Below are positions 1-8,647 of a stretch of 50,038 bases of DNA, in pieces. The stretch is from positions 1 through 50,038 of the forward strand of contig NYZP01000023.1 of the NCBI GenBank assembly GCA_002687175.1, written 5' to 3'. The stretch is from Parcubacteria group bacterium. GTDB taxonomy: Bacteria; Patescibacteria; ABY1; Buchananbacterales; UBA6539. The notes beneath the pieces are model-generated. The model saw nothing but the letters and a program-made list of their open reading frames with translations. It did no database searches and was not told where the DNA came from. The position numbers and the translations under genes were made by a program. Within the stretch, counting starts at the first letter, position 1, and each line of letters begins with the position of its first letter.

Positions 1-105
1 AAAGCTACAAAACGAAAACCAGCTAAACGAAAAGCTGCAAAACGAAAACCAGCTAAACGAAAAGCTGCAAAACGAAAACCAGCTAAACGAAGAAAGAAAC
101 GATAA
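1..105 (+). CDS. C-terminal tail of a Lys/Arg/Ala-rich basic protein (5' truncated)
   Basis: Frame 1 is open from the first base to TAA at 103-105, giving 34 residues. The tail is three copies of a ten-residue unit (KAAKRKPAKR, the first copy with T for A) followed by RKKR; the DNA repeats with a 30-base period. Such AKRKPAKR tails occur in histone H1-like and other bacterial DNA- or RNA-binding proteins, so a nucleic-acid-binding role is likely, but the folded part lies outside the window and the protein cannot be named. A terminator follows 20 bases after the stop. Confidence 0.7.
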   Translation, partial: KATKRKPAKRKAAKRKPAKRKAAKRKPAKRRKKR

Positions 106-120
106 AATAGATTTCATAAC

Positions 121-151
121 AAAAATTCCCGCACTGGCGGGAGTTTTTGTT
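121..151 (+). terminator. Intrinsic terminator after the basic-protein gene
   Basis: Stem TCCCGC (127-132), loop ACTG, stem GCGGGA (137-142), then a T-rich run on the plus strand. A-rich sequence on the 5' side could also let it act on the minus-strand gene that ends at 194. Confidence 0.85.
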
Positions 152-193
152 TACCTTATTATATCGTCAAGATAGGGCAATACCCTGTCCAAG

Positions 194-1450
194 CTAAATC
201 AAAGACTTTTGCTCTGGTTTTAATATCTGGCCTGGTTTTATAGCTTTAATAACCCCATAAACGCCATCATAGCCAGCTACCGGCTCCACCCTGTTTTCCC
301 TAATATTCTTGATAGCCATGGCAATTTCTGGTGATCCAATGGCTTCAATTTCCTCGTAAGATCTGTCTAATAATATTTCAAATTCACTACCGCCTTTTTC
401 AATTATTTCTTCATAAGCTGCTTGAACTTTTTTAGAATTTTTTCCAACTTCTAAAATTTCTGAAATAACCTCTGGTAAAGGAACCAAACTTTTAAAAGGA
501 ATAATATTCTTTGGTTCAAAGCCTTCATCACGATCTGCTAAAACATCGACGCGATTTAAAACACCAATAGTTAATTTCTTTTTACATATTGGACAAATAT
601 CTTTATTCTTGTTTGACTCCTGGGGAGTAAAATTTATATTACATGATCGATGACCATCATGATGATATTTTCCTTCTTCGGGAAAAAATTCAATGGTGTA
701 CAAAAAATTTTTTTTATCTTTATCTTTAATTATTCGATAAATTTCGTCGTAACTTAATTTTTCTTCGTCAATCTCAAAAACATTTGCTTCCCTTCCTAAG
801 TTAGCCGACGAATGTGCGTCAGAATTTGAAATTAAAGTTAAGTTATCTAACATTGATAATCGCCAATTCATCGGTGGATCTGACGACAAACCAGTTTCAA
901 TTCCGTAAATATATTTTGTCATCTCGCCAAAACATTCTTCTAAGGTATCAAAACCAGAGTTGGAACCAAAAACGGAAAACCATGGCGTCCAAGCGTGAGC
1001 TGGAATAACCATGCAATACTTATCAGCTTCTAAAATAATTTTTGTTAGCTCGTCGGCATGAAGCCCCATGATTGGCCGACCATCAGAGGAAATATTAACT
1101 CCCCTCTTTAATAAAGCGGCAACAATTTTTTCCACGGACTCAAAGCTTGGAGCAAAAACACAAAGATGAATTCTCCTAACCTTGTCTCCTTGTTTATAGA
1201 TACAAGAAAGTTCTGCAGTCAGCATAAATAATACTTTACCATCACTTTCTTTAAGCTTAAATAAGCCTGGCTTATCTTCAACCAATTTTTCCTTAAGTTC
1301 TTTAAACCAGACTGGATGAGTAAAGTCGCCAGTACCGACGATTTGGATTCCCTTTTTCTTGGCCCAAATTTCATTATGCTCTAAATCTAAATTTTTAGAA
1401 CAAGCCCGAGAGTATTTTGAGTGAATATGTAGGTCGGCAATGTATCTCAT
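194..1450 (-). CDS. Endonuclease Q-like PHP-domain DNA repair nuclease
   Basis: 418 residues, the usual EndoQ length. The N-terminus carries the PHP metal motif DLHIHSKYS (6-14), followed by GTGDFTHPVW (39-48), IPAHAWTPWF (149-158) and NSDAHS (209-214), all typical of the family. A zinc site is suggested by Cys270 and the CPICK motif (286-290). Characterised EndoQ enzymes of Thermococcales and Bacillus cut DNA 5' of deaminated bases (uracil, hypoxanthine) and abasic sites. I assign the family from these motifs; the substrate is inferred. The gene appears monocistronic. The ATG at 1450 directly precedes the first PHP motif and I see no clear Shine-Dalgarno. Confidence 0.85.
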   Translation of the reverse strand: MRYIADLHIHSKYSRACSKNLDLEHNEIWAKKKGIQIVGTGDFTHPVWFKELKEKLVEDKPGLFKLKESDGKVLFMLTAELSCIYKQGDKVRRIHLCVFAPSFESVEKIVAALLKRGVNISSDGRPIMGLHADELTKIILEADKYCMVIPAHAWTPWFSVFGSNSGFDTLEECFGEMTKYIYGIETGLSSDPPMNWRLSMLDNLTLISNSDAHSSANLGREANVFEIDEEKLSYDEIYRIIKDKDKKNFLYTIEFFPEEGKYHHDGHRSCNINFTPQESNKNKDICPICKKKLTIGVLNRVDVLADRDEGFEPKNIIPFKSLVPLPEVISEILEVGKNSKKVQAAYEEIIEKGGSEFEILLDRSYEEIEAIGSPEIAMAIKNIRENRVEPVAGYDGVYGVIKAIKPGQILKPEQKSLI

Positions 1451-1525
1451 AATGATATGATTCTATCATTTAAAGAAAATTTTTACAAAAATAAAAGCGA
1501 ATTACGGTTTTTCATAATTCGCGGT

Positions 1526-1702
1526 TTAGGCTTTAACATCAAGCCGGTGTACCGGAAAAGGAACAATGATCGCTTTTTTAATGGGTGGTGATAATTCGTG
1601 CTCGTCAATAATAACGAGCCCACTAAAACAAAAAAAGCAGACGTCATTTTTGCGGTCATGGATCATTCGTAGGTGACCGCAGTGGCTACAAATTCCAATC
1701 AT
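1526..1702 (-). CDS. Small zinc-ribbon-like protein
   Basis: 58 residues read on the minus strand. The start is fixed by a strong AGGAGG site seven bases before the ATG. The N-terminal half has CSHC (5-8) and CFFC (22-25), a four-cysteine knuckle that should bind one zinc; the rest is a short beta-rich tail ending PVHRLDVKA. I do not recognise a named family. It lies alone between the EndoQ gene and a strong bidirectional terminator. The two Cys pairs and the ribosome site make it a real gene despite its size. Confidence 0.7.
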   Translation of the reverse strand: MIGICSHCGHLRMIHDRKNDVCFFCFSGLVIIDEHELSPPIKKAIIVPFPVHRLDVKA

Positions 1703-1773
1703 TTCACGGCCCTCCTTAATTTCAGAATAATCCTTTTTATCACATTATACAAACATTGTCAATGATTTTTATA

Positions 1774-1813
1774 AAACTAATAGCCCTGGCCTTAAGGCCA
1801 GGGCTATTAGTTT
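1774..1813. terminator. Perfect 40-bp palindromic bidirectional terminator
   Basis: A perfect inverted repeat centred on GGCCTTAAGGCC with A-runs on the left and T-runs on the right. It sits between the minus-strand nucleotidyltransferase gene (ending 1832) and the zinc-ribbon gene. Its core closely matches the terminator at 49117-49152. Confidence 0.85.
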
Positions 1814-1831
1814 CTCTATTTTCTATAAAAA

Positions 1832-2584
1832 TTAAGCTAGTTTTTCAATTGATTTTAATTGCTCTTCAGTGTTAATCCCTAAAGCTTCTTTTGGTTCAAT
1901 ATCAACCGTAGTTATTTTTTTACCTTGCTTAAAAGCCATATCCACCAGATCGGTTAAATAATACTCACCCTGATCATTGTCATTCTTCAGTTTATCTAAA
2001 TTTTGCCACAGCCAGTCAGCTTCAAAGCAGTAATACCCCGGATTAATCTCTTTAATCTCTTTTTGTTCTGCCGTCGCATCTCTAAATTCAACAATCTTAT
2101 TAATCTTACCCTGATCATCTTTCACTATTCTGCCGAAATTATTAAAAGCTTGTCGCCAATCTTTAAAATCACTAACCTTAGTTGTTGCCATGGTAATAAC
2201 AGATTTTTCTGCTAAATGAGTATTGGCAATTTTTTTAATAGTGATAGAAGTAACTAAAGGAGCATCACCATACCAAACCATTATATGCTGAGCTATACCT
2301 TCTAACTCTTTTCTGCTGGTCATAACTGCATGACCAGTGCCCAATTGCTCTGGCTGTAAAATATATATATAATCCGGCCCTAAGGCCTTTTTAACTAAAT
2401 CGGCCATTTTACCGACCACTAGTGCTGACTTTTCACAGACACCTGACTCTTTGATGGCGTCTAATAAATGTTGAACTAAATGTTTTCCCTTAAACGGAAT
2501 CAAAACTTTAGGTAATTCTTTATTACCCATTCGTTTGCCGACTCCGGCCGCTAAAACTAAAATTTGGATCTTATTTTCCTTCAT
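1832..2584 (-). CDS. GlmU-type nucleotidyltransferase (UDP-GlcNAc pyrophosphorylase domain only)
   Basis: 250 residues covering only the N-terminal half of a classical GlmU (about 450). Visible motifs are LAAGVGKRM near the N-terminus (nucleotide binding), YGDAPL around residue 104 (metal-binding Asp) and EINPGYY around 191, all as in GlmU. Expected reaction: GlcNAc-1-phosphate plus UTP to UDP-GlcNAc. It lacks the left-handed beta-helix acetyltransferase domain; that activity is plausibly given by the separate gene at 5458-6711. It is last in the minus-strand operon and overlaps the 3' end of the citryl-CoA lyase gene by 14 bases. Another sugar-1-phosphate substrate is possible. Confidence 0.85.
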   Translation of the reverse strand: MKENKIQILVLAAGVGKRMGNKELPKVLIPFKGKHLVQHLLDAIKESGVCEKSALVVGKMADLVKKALGPDYIYILQPEQLGTGHAVMTSRKELEGIAQHIMVWYGDAPLVTSITIKKIANTHLAEKSVITMATTKVSDFKDWRQAFNNFGRIVKDDQGKINKIVEFRDATAEQKEIKEINPGYYCFEADWLWQNLDKLKNDNDQGEYYLTDLVDMAFKQGKKITTVDIEPKEALGINTEEQLKSIEKLA

Positions 2585-3287
2585 ATTTTATTTCTTCTTC
2601 ACTAACGCGCCTCACCGGCTTTTCATTTTCTTGTTCTTCAATAACCTGCGCGGCAAGACCAGGAGTACGGCCAATAACAAACAGCGCTTTGCCGGCCTTG
2701 GCAGAAAATCCCATTTCCAGTAAAATAGCGGCCATTACACCATCTACATTAAGTGGCAATTTTTTAACCTTTTGCTTCTCCAGCTCAGTCTCAATTGACT
2801 GAACTAAATCAATATATTTTGATTGATAACTCAACTCTTGACATAGTTTTAATATTTGCTGAGTTCGCGGATCGGCTTCTTTATAAATTTTATGGCCAAA
2901 ACCATAAATCAAATTTTTGTTATCTAAATTATTCTTCACAAACTCGGCAACATCATTAACATTAATTAACTGCTTCATTGCTCCTTCGATTGCCCCGCCG
3001 TGGTAATCCCCTAAGGACAAGACACCGCTGGCAATAGCAGTATTAACGCTGTTGCCACCAGAAGCGACAAATCGTGCTGCTTGGCTAGAAGTTGTACCCA
3101 TCCCATGATCAATCACACTAATTAACATGGTTGAAAATATTTTTGACTCTTGATCGTTAGGTTTTCTAGCAGCCAAAATTAAGAAAATAGCATCGCTAAA
3201 ACTACCTGACATTAAATCGGAAAGTTTCTCACCACGAATGATGTGGTCATCTGCAGTCATTTTAGAAATTGATGTTTTGTAATCCAT
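2571..3287 (-). CDS. Citryl-CoA lyase (short citrate-synthase-like protein)
   Basis: 238 residues, much shorter than citrate synthase (about 400). It keeps two citrate-synthase-fold histidine motifs, LGDYHGGAIEGAM and GFGHKIYKEADPR. In place of the synthase DFYS motif it has LPLNVDGVMAAIL followed by LFVIGRTPGLAAQ, the pattern of citryl-CoA lyases and of the C-terminal module of ATP-citrate lyase. Expected reaction: citryl-CoA to acetyl-CoA and oxaloacetate. It directly follows the two CoA-ligase-type subunits (25 bases away), which supports a split ATP-citrate lyase. A reverse citrate-synthase role is less likely given its length and neighbours. Confidence 0.85.
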   Translation of the reverse strand: MDYKTSISKMTADDHIIRGEKLSDLMSGSFSDAIFLILAARKPNDQESKIFSTMLISVIDHGMGTTSSQAARFVASGGNSVNTAIASGVLSLGDYHGGAIEGAMKQLINVNDVAEFVKNNLDNKNLIYGFGHKIYKEADPRTQQILKLCQELSYQSKYIDLVQSIETELEKQKVKKLPLNVDGVMAAILLEMGFSAKAGKALFVIGRTPGLAAQVIEEQENEKPVRRVSEEEIKYEGK

Positions 3288-3311
3288 AACTTTTATCGTT
3301 TTATTTTTTAT

Positions 3312-4217
3312 TTATTTTTCTTGATTTAAAGCAATCTTTACTAAATCAGGAATTTGATAATGATAGTCAGCAATTAAAACTCCTGCTTCTTTTAATACTT
3401 TTTTCTTCGACTGGGCCGTGTCAGCTCCCTTATGAATAATTGCGCCGGCATGACCCAAGGCTAAACTGCGACCAATTTTTTCGGCGAATTGTCCAGAAAT
3501 AAAAGCAACTAACGGCTTAGTAAACTGTTTAGTTTTAACGGCCTCCGCCACTAATTGTTCATAGTTACCACCAATTTCACCAAAAAATACCACTACCTTG
3601 GTTTCCTCATCTTGTTCAAATAATTTTAGAATATCTACAAAATCACAACCAATTAAAACATCTCCGCCAATACCGACCACTGTGCTTTGCCCTAAACCCT
3701 TTTGTGTAAGGACTAAGGCAGTTTCCGCGCACATCCCACCGCTTTTAGAAATAATACCTATGTTGCCGGGTGAATACATCTTGCTCTCCTGGGGCTTACC
3801 AATTGATCCAAGTTTTCCTAAATTAGTATTTAAAATACCAACTGAAGATGGGCCAACAACTTGGCAGTTAAAAAGTTTTGCCTGCTCAATAATTTTAGCA
3901 CTATCCGGGACTGGAACATTTTCCGTGATAATAACTAAAACTTTAACACCACCATTAATCGCCTCTAAGGCGGCGTCTAAAACCATTAGCGGTGGAACAA
4001 ATAAAACGCTGGTGTTAATAGTACCATCATGTTCAAAGGCCTCTAAAACACTATCAAAGATAGGTAAATCTAATACTTTTTGACCACCTTTACCAGGTGT
4101 AACACCACAAGACACCTTAATCCCCGACTCAATCATTGATTGAGCCGCTCGACTTCCTTCTTTGCCGGTCATTCCCTGAACTACAACATTGGTGTTTTGA
4201 TTTATTAAAATACTCAT
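3312..4217 (-). CDS. ATP-citrate lyase / citryl-CoA synthetase CoA-ligase subunit (SucD-like)
   Basis: 301 residues with the succinyl-CoA synthetase alpha architecture: CoA-binding Rossmann part with GVTPGKGGQ (about 38-46), a middle ligase motif SKSGGMCAE, and the phospho-histidine loop GHAGAI with His256. The SKSGGM form (rather than SRSGTL) is the one seen in ATP-citrate lyase. It should form, with the ATP-grasp subunit encoded two bases upstream, an enzyme that activates citrate with ATP and CoA. The start ATG follows the upstream stop with one base between them, so translation is probably coupled. Succinyl-CoA synthetase is the alternative; the partner subunit and the adjacent lyase argue against it. 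Confidence 0.85.
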   Translation of the reverse strand: MSILINQNTNVVVQGMTGKEGSRAAQSMIESGIKVSCGVTPGKGGQKVLDLPIFDSVLEAFEHDGTINTSVLFVPPLMVLDAALEAINGGVKVLVIITENVPVPDSAKIIEQAKLFNCQVVGPSSVGILNTNLGKLGSIGKPQESKMYSPGNIGIISKSGGMCAETALVLTQKGLGQSTVVGIGGDVLIGCDFVDILKLFEQDEETKVVVFFGEIGGNYEQLVAEAVKTKQFTKPLVAFISGQFAEKIGRSLALGHAGAIIHKGADTAQSKKKVLKEAGVLIADYHYQIPDLVKIALNQEK

Positions 4218-4218
4218 A

Positions 4219-5454
4219 TTATTTATGTAATTTATGTTCCTTGACTTTTTCGGCCATTAATTTGGCAGCCAAAGTCATTGGAGTTTCTTCACCATATAAA
4301 CTAATATCAAAATCATTCTCTGCCGCGAGTTTTTTTAGCATCGCAAAGGCCTTTTCATCATTTGGCCCAGCACGCCTAACTACTATTGGATAATTTGGTT
4401 TTGGTTTAACTACTTTTAAACCTTCGGCAAAACCAGATAAAGTTTCAAATATATCGGTAAAATTTGCCGTTCCACCAATAACCAAACAACCATTTAAACC
4501 TTCTTTAGATAAAGTAACCTCCGTTAATTTTTTAACTTTTTCAGCCGAGGGATTACCACTGTATTCAGTATAGTTTGCTGGTGCTCCACCAGCTTGGATT
4601 AGAGCATCCATACAAGTTAGTGATGCACCGCCACCAGAGGCTAAGACGGCAATATCACCATCAAGGTCAACAAAAGTTTTTCCAGCCACTCCCCGGTGAT
4701 CATGAATATCAATTCGACGGGCCTCTAGTTCTCGTTGATTTAAAACTGACTTTTCTTCGGTGTCGGTGACATCATGAAAAATTTCCTGTCGGGCAATAGC
4801 ATTGTCATCGATTGTAATCTTGGCATCGCCAGCATAAAGCACGTCATCTTTGGTTTTAATAATTGGGTTGATTTCACAGGCCGTACAGTCATACTTTATA
4901 AAACAGTTAAAAACTTTTTTGATAAGCCCAGCTAGTTGTATTTTTTCTGCTCCCTTGAAACCAACCTGTCTGGCAATTTCCCGAGCTTCAAAGTCATGCA
5001 GAACATCAACTTTTCTAGGATAAAAAATTGTTAAGTCTTTCGGTGCTTCGTCTTCGGCATTAATGCCACCATTTTTAGAAAAAAGAATCATTGGCTGTCT
5101 TTTTACGGTGTCATAAACAATGGCTAAAAAATATTCTTTATCAATTTCTAATTTTTTTTCAATTAGTAAAGTATCGATGGGCTGATTATTGTATTCCTTG
5201 TCATAAAGCTGATCAATCAACTCTAAGGATGTTGCATAATCATCCGAAGTTCCAATCAATCCTAACTTTTTTCTGTTACCACCAATAACTTGCGGCTTAA
5301 TAATAATTTTTTTATTATCCACAAAAAACTGACGGTAGTTCTCTTTGTGATAAGAAAGATTTATATAAGATTTATTATTGGTCACAATTGCCGGTGGAAT
5401 CTTAATACCGCTTTTTTCTAGCAACTCTTTTCCTTTGTATTCTAAAAGTTTCAT
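4219..5454 (-). CDS. ATP-citrate lyase ATP-grasp subunit (SucC/AclB-like)
   Basis: 411 residues. The N-terminal half is an ATP-grasp domain (LLEYKGKELL at the start, CEINPI near residue 195). The C-terminal half has ASGGGASL, ANYTEYSGNP, GGTANFTDIFETLSGF and VVRRAGPN, which match the citrate-binding region of ATP-citrate lyase better than succinyl-CoA synthetase beta. It should bind ATP and citrate and work with the SucD-like subunit encoded immediately downstream. It begins four bases after the acetyltransferase gene in a tight operon. No canonical Shine-Dalgarno is visible; the ATG sits in an A/T-rich context like its neighbours. Confidence 0.85.
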   Translation of the reverse strand: MKLLEYKGKELLEKSGIKIPPAIVTNNKSYINLSYHKENYRQFFVDNKKIIIKPQVIGGNRKKLGLIGTSDDYATSLELIDQLYDKEYNNQPIDTLLIEKKLEIDKEYFLAIVYDTVKRQPMILFSKNGGINAEDEAPKDLTIFYPRKVDVLHDFEAREIARQVGFKGAEKIQLAGLIKKVFNCFIKYDCTACEINPIIKTKDDVLYAGDAKITIDDNAIARQEIFHDVTDTEEKSVLNQRELEARRIDIHDHRGVAGKTFVDLDGDIAVLASGGGASLTCMDALIQAGGAPANYTEYSGNPSAEKVKKLTEVTLSKEGLNGCLVIGGTANFTDIFETLSGFAEGLKVVKPKPNYPIVVRRAGPNDEKAFAMLKKLAAENDFDISLYGEETPMTLAAKLMAEKVKEHKLHK

Positions 5455-5457
5455 AAA

Positions 5458-6711
5458 TTATTTTATAAATTCTGGTTTACCCGCTTCGCCGCGAGGCGAG
5501 ACTTTTTTAACTTTTGCCTGCTGACGATCCGGTCCAGTTATTTGAAAAACTTTTTCCATTAATTTTTTGTCTGTACCGGTCATTTTGATCTTACGTCGTG
5601 GCATAACTTTACTTTGCGTTTTTTGGGCAACAGCTAATGGGCACTCAACCCATTTTTTTAACATTGTTCCAGCATTGGTAAATGATGGGACATCAGACGT
5701 AATTGTTCCATATAACAAACAATTAACTCCAATTACCTTGCCAGTATATACCATTGTACCAATTGCTGTTTTAGTATAATCCCCAACAATCGCTCCTAAA
5801 TATTGGCGGCCGGTGTCTTTTCCTAACATTTTTACCTTACTGTAGGTATTTTTTAGGTCAGAAAAACTGGTACCGCCACCAATATTAACCCACTCACCAA
5901 TATAGCTGTCTGCAATCACGCCGGTGTGAACTTTATTGCTGTAGCCCTGAACCGTTACGTTGACCACCTCGCCACCCAATTTGGTAACATCACCAATACT
6001 GGAGCTACCATTTAAACTGGTAAAACTAACGATCTGACAATTTTTTCCGATATAAAGCGGTCCTCGTAACACGGACATTTCCTCGATCACACTGTTGTCA
6101 TCAATGATAATTATGCCTTTAGTATTATCAATAAAAGGTTTACCTTCAATGGTAACATTCTTACCTACAAAAACATTTGGTTTTAGTTGTTTAAAATTTT
6201 TAGAAAAATGTTTCAGGTTAATTGGTAATATTTCCTCATTATAAGAAATAACGTCCCAAGGGTATTCGAACAAAGGCCAATTAACTTTTTTGACTGGCAA
6301 TTTTAATTTAATTAAAAATCCAACTACTTCCGGTTGTTTTAGTTTGGTTATATCTTTATTTTTTAAATCAATCTCTGTCAAATCTAAATAGGCACCAACA
6401 ATTTGAGTTTTACTTTTTAACAAAACACTTTTATTTATTTTTTTAATTTCATTAATAATTTTTACACTGGGTACTATTGAACCATCTAAAAATAAAATCT
6501 TTGGATTATTAGCTTTTACCGATTTAAATTTTTGAACAGCAGTCTTCATCAAATAGTCACGAACTAAAAAATTAATTTTAACTGGTTTAAGCTCTTGTTG
6601 TAATAATTTATACAAAGTTGTTCCACCACAAAGAATATCAAAACTTGGCCGAGCTAAAGAAATCGGCTGTAAATTTTGTACATTACTATTTTCGTAAAAA
6701 ATTATTTTCAT
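5458..6711 (-). CDS. Alternative GlmU-like sugar nucleotidyltransferase/acetyltransferase with left-handed beta-helix
   Basis: 417 residues, similar to the alternative GlmU family known in Bacteroidetes (UDP-GlcNAc diphosphorylase / glucosamine-1-phosphate N-acetyltransferase). The N-terminus NLQPISLARPSFD resembles that family. From about residue 195 there are hexapeptide repeats (VFVGKNVTIEG, LYIGKNCQI), then NIGGGTSFSDLKNTY, where an acetyl-CoA-using hexapeptide enzyme carries its active site. I infer N-acetylation of glucosamine-1-phosphate. It lies between glmS and the ATP-citrate lyase genes with gaps of two to three bases. The C-terminal tail (VSPRGEAGKPEF) contains a GC-rich palindromic insert in the DNA. 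Confidence 0.75.
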   Translation of the reverse strand: MKIIFYENSNVQNLQPISLARPSFDILCGGTTLYKLLQQELKPVKINFLVRDYLMKTAVQKFKSVKANNPKILFLDGSIVPSVKIINEIKKINKSVLLKSKTQIVGAYLDLTEIDLKNKDITKLKQPEVVGFLIKLKLPVKKVNWPLFEYPWDVISYNEEILPINLKHFSKNFKQLKPNVFVGKNVTIEGKPFIDNTKGIIIIDDNSVIEEMSVLRGPLYIGKNCQIVSFTSLNGSSSIGDVTKLGGEVVNVTVQGYSNKVHTGVIADSYIGEWVNIGGGTSFSDLKNTYSKVKMLGKDTGRQYLGAIVGDYTKTAIGTMVYTGKVIGVNCLLYGTITSDVPSFTNAGTMLKKWVECPLAVAQKTQSKVMPRRKIKMTGTDKKLMEKVFQITGPDRQQAKVKKVSPRGEAGKPEFIK

Positions 6712-6713
6712 AT

Positions 6714-8552
6714 TTATTCAACAGTTACACTCTTGGCTAAATTTCTTGGTTTATCAACATCACAATCTTTAAGGGTAGCAACATGATAAGCTAAAAGTTG
6801 TAATGGCACTACGGCAAGAATCGGGGTCAGCATTTCTAAAGTTTTGGGAATATAAAAAACTTCATCAGCAATTTTTTTTATTTCCTCGTCACCTTCGGTG
6901 GCCACCGCAATAATTTTTCCTTTTCTGGCTTTTACTTCTTCGATATTACTAATATTTTTTTCGTAGACACTGTCTTTAGGACAGACAAACACAGTAGGAA
7001 AATTTTCATCAATCATTGCTATTGGTCCGTGCTTTAATTCTCCAGACGAGCCACCCTCAGCATGGATGTAAGAAATTTCTTTTAATTTTAATGCTCCTTC
7101 TAAAGCAATTGGAAAATTATATTTTCGTCCTAAAAAGAAAAAATCATTATAGTCTTTATACTTCTCTGCGATTTCTAAAATTGATTGATTAGTTTTTAAA
7201 ATTGTAGAAATGTATTCGGGAATTTTTAAAAGTTCTTCGGTAATGCGTTTACCCATAGTAACAGACATTTGTCTTTGTCGACCTAAAAATAAAGTTAGTA
7301 ATGAGAGGACAGTAAGCTGAGAAACAAAAACCTTAGTTGAGGCTACGCCAATTTCTGGACCGGCGTGATTATAAATTCCAGCATCAGTTTCTTTAGCAAT
7401 AGAACTGCCAGTGACATTAGCAATTCCGATAGTTAATACCCCTTTTTCTTTAACTTCTTTAATTACCGCTAAAGTATCGGCCGTTTCACCTGACTGACTT
7501 AGCACTAAAACTGCCTCTTTTTTGGGGTCAATTACCGCTTTACGGTATCTAAATTCCGAGGAAACACACACCTCTGTTGGTATCCCGGCATACTCTTCGA
7601 GCATATATTCGCCAATTAAAGCGGCATATGAAGCCGTACCACAGGCGACAACGGTAATACGTTCAATTTGACGAAGTTTATCCTCTACCCTTGAAAGGCC
7701 ACCTAAAACAGCCTTGCCTTCCTCGGAGATTAACCTTCCTCGTAAAGTATTCCTTACCGTCTCCGGTTGTTCCATAATTTCTTTAAGCATGAAATGATCA
7801 TACCCGCCTTTTTCCGCTTCCGTTAAATCCCATTCAATTTCTTCAATTTCTTTATCAATGGTACCACCGCCAACTAAACTGGAGATAGCATAATCAGTTC
7901 CTTTGATAACCGCAATCTCGCCATCACCTAAAGTTACAAGTTGTGAAGTATAATTTAAAATAGCTGACGGGTCTGAAGCAATGATTAATTGATCAGCACC
8001 AACGCCAATTCGTAGCGGGCTACTAAACCGAGCAGCAATTAAAGTTTCTGGTTCCGACTTGGCCATCACCAGTAAGGCGTACGCTCCTTTAATAAGTCGT
8101 AAAGATTTTCTGACAGCTTGTTCTAAATCATCACCGGACTTTAAAAATTTTGAAACTAAGTGAGCAATTACTTCCGTATCGGTATCACTGCTAAATTTAT
8201 GTCCCTCTTTTTCTAAATTAGTTTTTAAAGTTTTATAGTTTTCAATGATGCCGTTGTGAACAACAAAGACATTTCCTTCACCATCGCTGTGCGGATGAGC
8301 ATTCTTTTGTGATGGCTCACCGTGAGTAGCCCAACGAGTATGGGCAATGCCAATACTGCCTTCCAAATCTTGATTGGCTAATATTTTTTCCAATTCTGCT
8401 ACGCGCCCCTTAACTTTAAAATTATTGATGGTATCACCATCTAATACTGCGACTCCCGCCGAATCATAACCACGATATTCTAGGCGCCTTAAACCTTCCA
8501 GTAAAATTGGTCTCGCTTGATTTTTTCCAATGTAACCGACAATACCGCACAT
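6714..8552 (-). CDS. glmS: Glutamine--fructose-6-phosphate aminotransferase (isomerizing)
   Basis: 612 residues, full length. The N-terminal glutamine amidotransferase starts MCGIVGYIG with the catalytic Cys2; RWATHGEPS and the NGIIEN loop follow. Two SIS sugar-isomerase domains occupy about residues 290-610 (SQSGETADT, ASTKVFVSQL, LKEISYIHAEG), and the C-terminus DKPRNLAKSVTVE is diagnostic. It makes glucosamine-6-phosphate from fructose-6-phosphate and glutamine, the committed step to UDP-GlcNAc. It is first in the six-gene minus-strand operon. Nothing in the 95-base upstream gap resembles the glmS ribozyme, so any feedback must work another way. Confidence 0.97.
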   Translation of the reverse strand: MCGIVGYIGKNQARPILLEGLRRLEYRGYDSAGVAVLDGDTINNFKVKGRVAELEKILANQDLEGSIGIAHTRWATHGEPSQKNAHPHSDGEGNVFVVHNGIIENYKTLKTNLEKEGHKFSSDTDTEVIAHLVSKFLKSGDDLEQAVRKSLRLIKGAYALLVMAKSEPETLIAARFSSPLRIGVGADQLIIASDPSAILNYTSQLVTLGDGEIAVIKGTDYAISSLVGGGTIDKEIEEIEWDLTEAEKGGYDHFMLKEIMEQPETVRNTLRGRLISEEGKAVLGGLSRVEDKLRQIERITVVACGTASYAALIGEYMLEEYAGIPTEVCVSSEFRYRKAVIDPKKEAVLVLSQSGETADTLAVIKEVKEKGVLTIGIANVTGSSIAKETDAGIYNHAGPEIGVASTKVFVSQLTVLSLLTLFLGRQRQMSVTMGKRITEELLKIPEYISTILKTNQSILEIAEKYKDYNDFFFLGRKYNFPIALEGALKLKEISYIHAEGGSSGELKHGPIAMIDENFPTVFVCPKDSVYEKNISNIEEVKARKGKIIAVATEGDEEIKKIADEVFYIPKTLEMLTPILAVVPLQLLAYHVATLKDCDVDKPRNLAKSVTVE

Positions 8553-8647
8553 ATATTTTTAAAAAATAATTATTAGCTTATTATTTTTAGTAAATTTTAT
8601 TTTGAGAGAAGTACACATAATACTACATTTTTTCATTTAGGTAAACC

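Noticed and set aside
8553..8647. glmS ribozyme upstream of glmS
   Set aside because: The region is only 95 bases of A/T-rich sequence with no ribozyme core.
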